From contig NZ_JACVPR010000001.1 in NCBI RefSeq assembly GCF_018881775.1, positions 806,001-870,000 on the forward strand: a stretch of 64,000 bases of DNA, in the 5' to 3' direction. The notes below the pieces were generated by a model. That model was not told where the DNA came from and ran no database searches. It saw nothing but the letters and a program-made list of their open reading frames with translations. This DNA is from Polynucleobacter sp. MWH-Loch1C5 (GTDB lineage: Bacteria; Pseudomonadota; Gammaproteobacteria; Burkholderiales; Burkholderiaceae). The position numbers and the translations under genes were made by a program. How positions within the stretch are numbered: the stretch's first letter is position 1; every line of letters begins with the position of its first letter. Positions 63,947-64,000 of the stretch are shown piece by piece.

Positions 63947-64000
63947 ATGTCAACAGTTATTCAATTGAAGTCAGGTAAGGAGAGAGCTGCGCTTAAGCGC
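63947..64000 (+). CDS. start of RlmI-like 23S rRNA methyltransferase gene (partial)
   Basis: The 18 visible residues (MSTVIQLKSGKERAALKR) resemble the N-terminal PUA part of RlmI/YccW 23S rRNA cytosine-C5 methyltransferases, which open with V-x-L-K-x-G-K-E-R. The gene leaves the window. The name is tentative. Confidence 0.5.
   Translation, partial: MSTVIQLKSGKERAALKR

Overview
The window looks like the replication-origin region of a betaproteobacterial chromosome, most probably a Burkholderiaceae member close to Polynucleobacter. This is inferred from gene order (atp operon, parAB, rsmG and mnmG next to dnaA-dnaN-gyrB, with rpmH-rnpA-yidD-yidC-mnmE diverging from dnaA), from recognisable protein sequences and from moderate base composition. 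No database search was possible.

Layout. Bases 152-18392 read leftward: hemE, the F1Fo ATP synthase operon (atpC, D, G, A, H, F, E, B and an atpI-like gene), parB-parA, rsmG, mnmG, a TauE/SafE-type permease, a GMC oxidoreductase, a small DUF3717-like protein, a SET-domain protein and gyrB. dnaN and dnaA follow (18415-21236). DnaA-box clusters lie in the dnaN-dnaA gap, which is the best oriC candidate, and upstream of dnaA. Two perfect 16-bp parS sites lie in and just upstream of mnmG. From 21444 rightward come rpmH, rnpA, yidD, yidC, mnmE, a patatin-like protein and pckG. After that come a leftward M23 peptidase, an MnmC-type FAD oxidoreductase whose 3' end overlaps topB antisense, a minimal dprA, def-fmt, htpX, rsmB, a DUF4390 protein, an NtrY-like kinase with an NtrX-like regulator lacking the AAA+ domain, and a peroxiredoxin.

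About 41751-49114 is a 7.4-kb AT-rich integrative island inserted in the anticodon loop of a tRNA-Phe gene. The island brought its own promoter and 5' half of tRNA-Phe, so the intact tRNA is at the right end (49077-49152) and an orphan 5' half with its promoter is at the left end (41713-41750). The island encodes a 403-aa tyrosine integrase, a charged protein, a winged-helix-like protein divergent from an outer-membrane beta-barrel gene, a second short (189 aa) FimB-sized tyrosine recombinase, a tiny membrane protein, several unknown proteins and a Cro/CI-like regulator. Four copies of a long palindromic repeat (core AAAAGCAGG / CCTGCTTTT) split the island into modules. This repeat family, together with the short recombinase and the unusual 5'-half tRNA capture, is the most novel part of the window.

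Right of the island are a MAPEG protein, a lipoprotein-like methyltransferase, panE, a GST, small membrane proteins, an HU gene, the leftward cell-shape operon mreB-mreC-mreD-mrdA-rodA, and the rightward gatC-gatA-gatB-DUF484-xerC operon. The window ends in the first codons of an RlmI-like rRNA methyltransferase gene.
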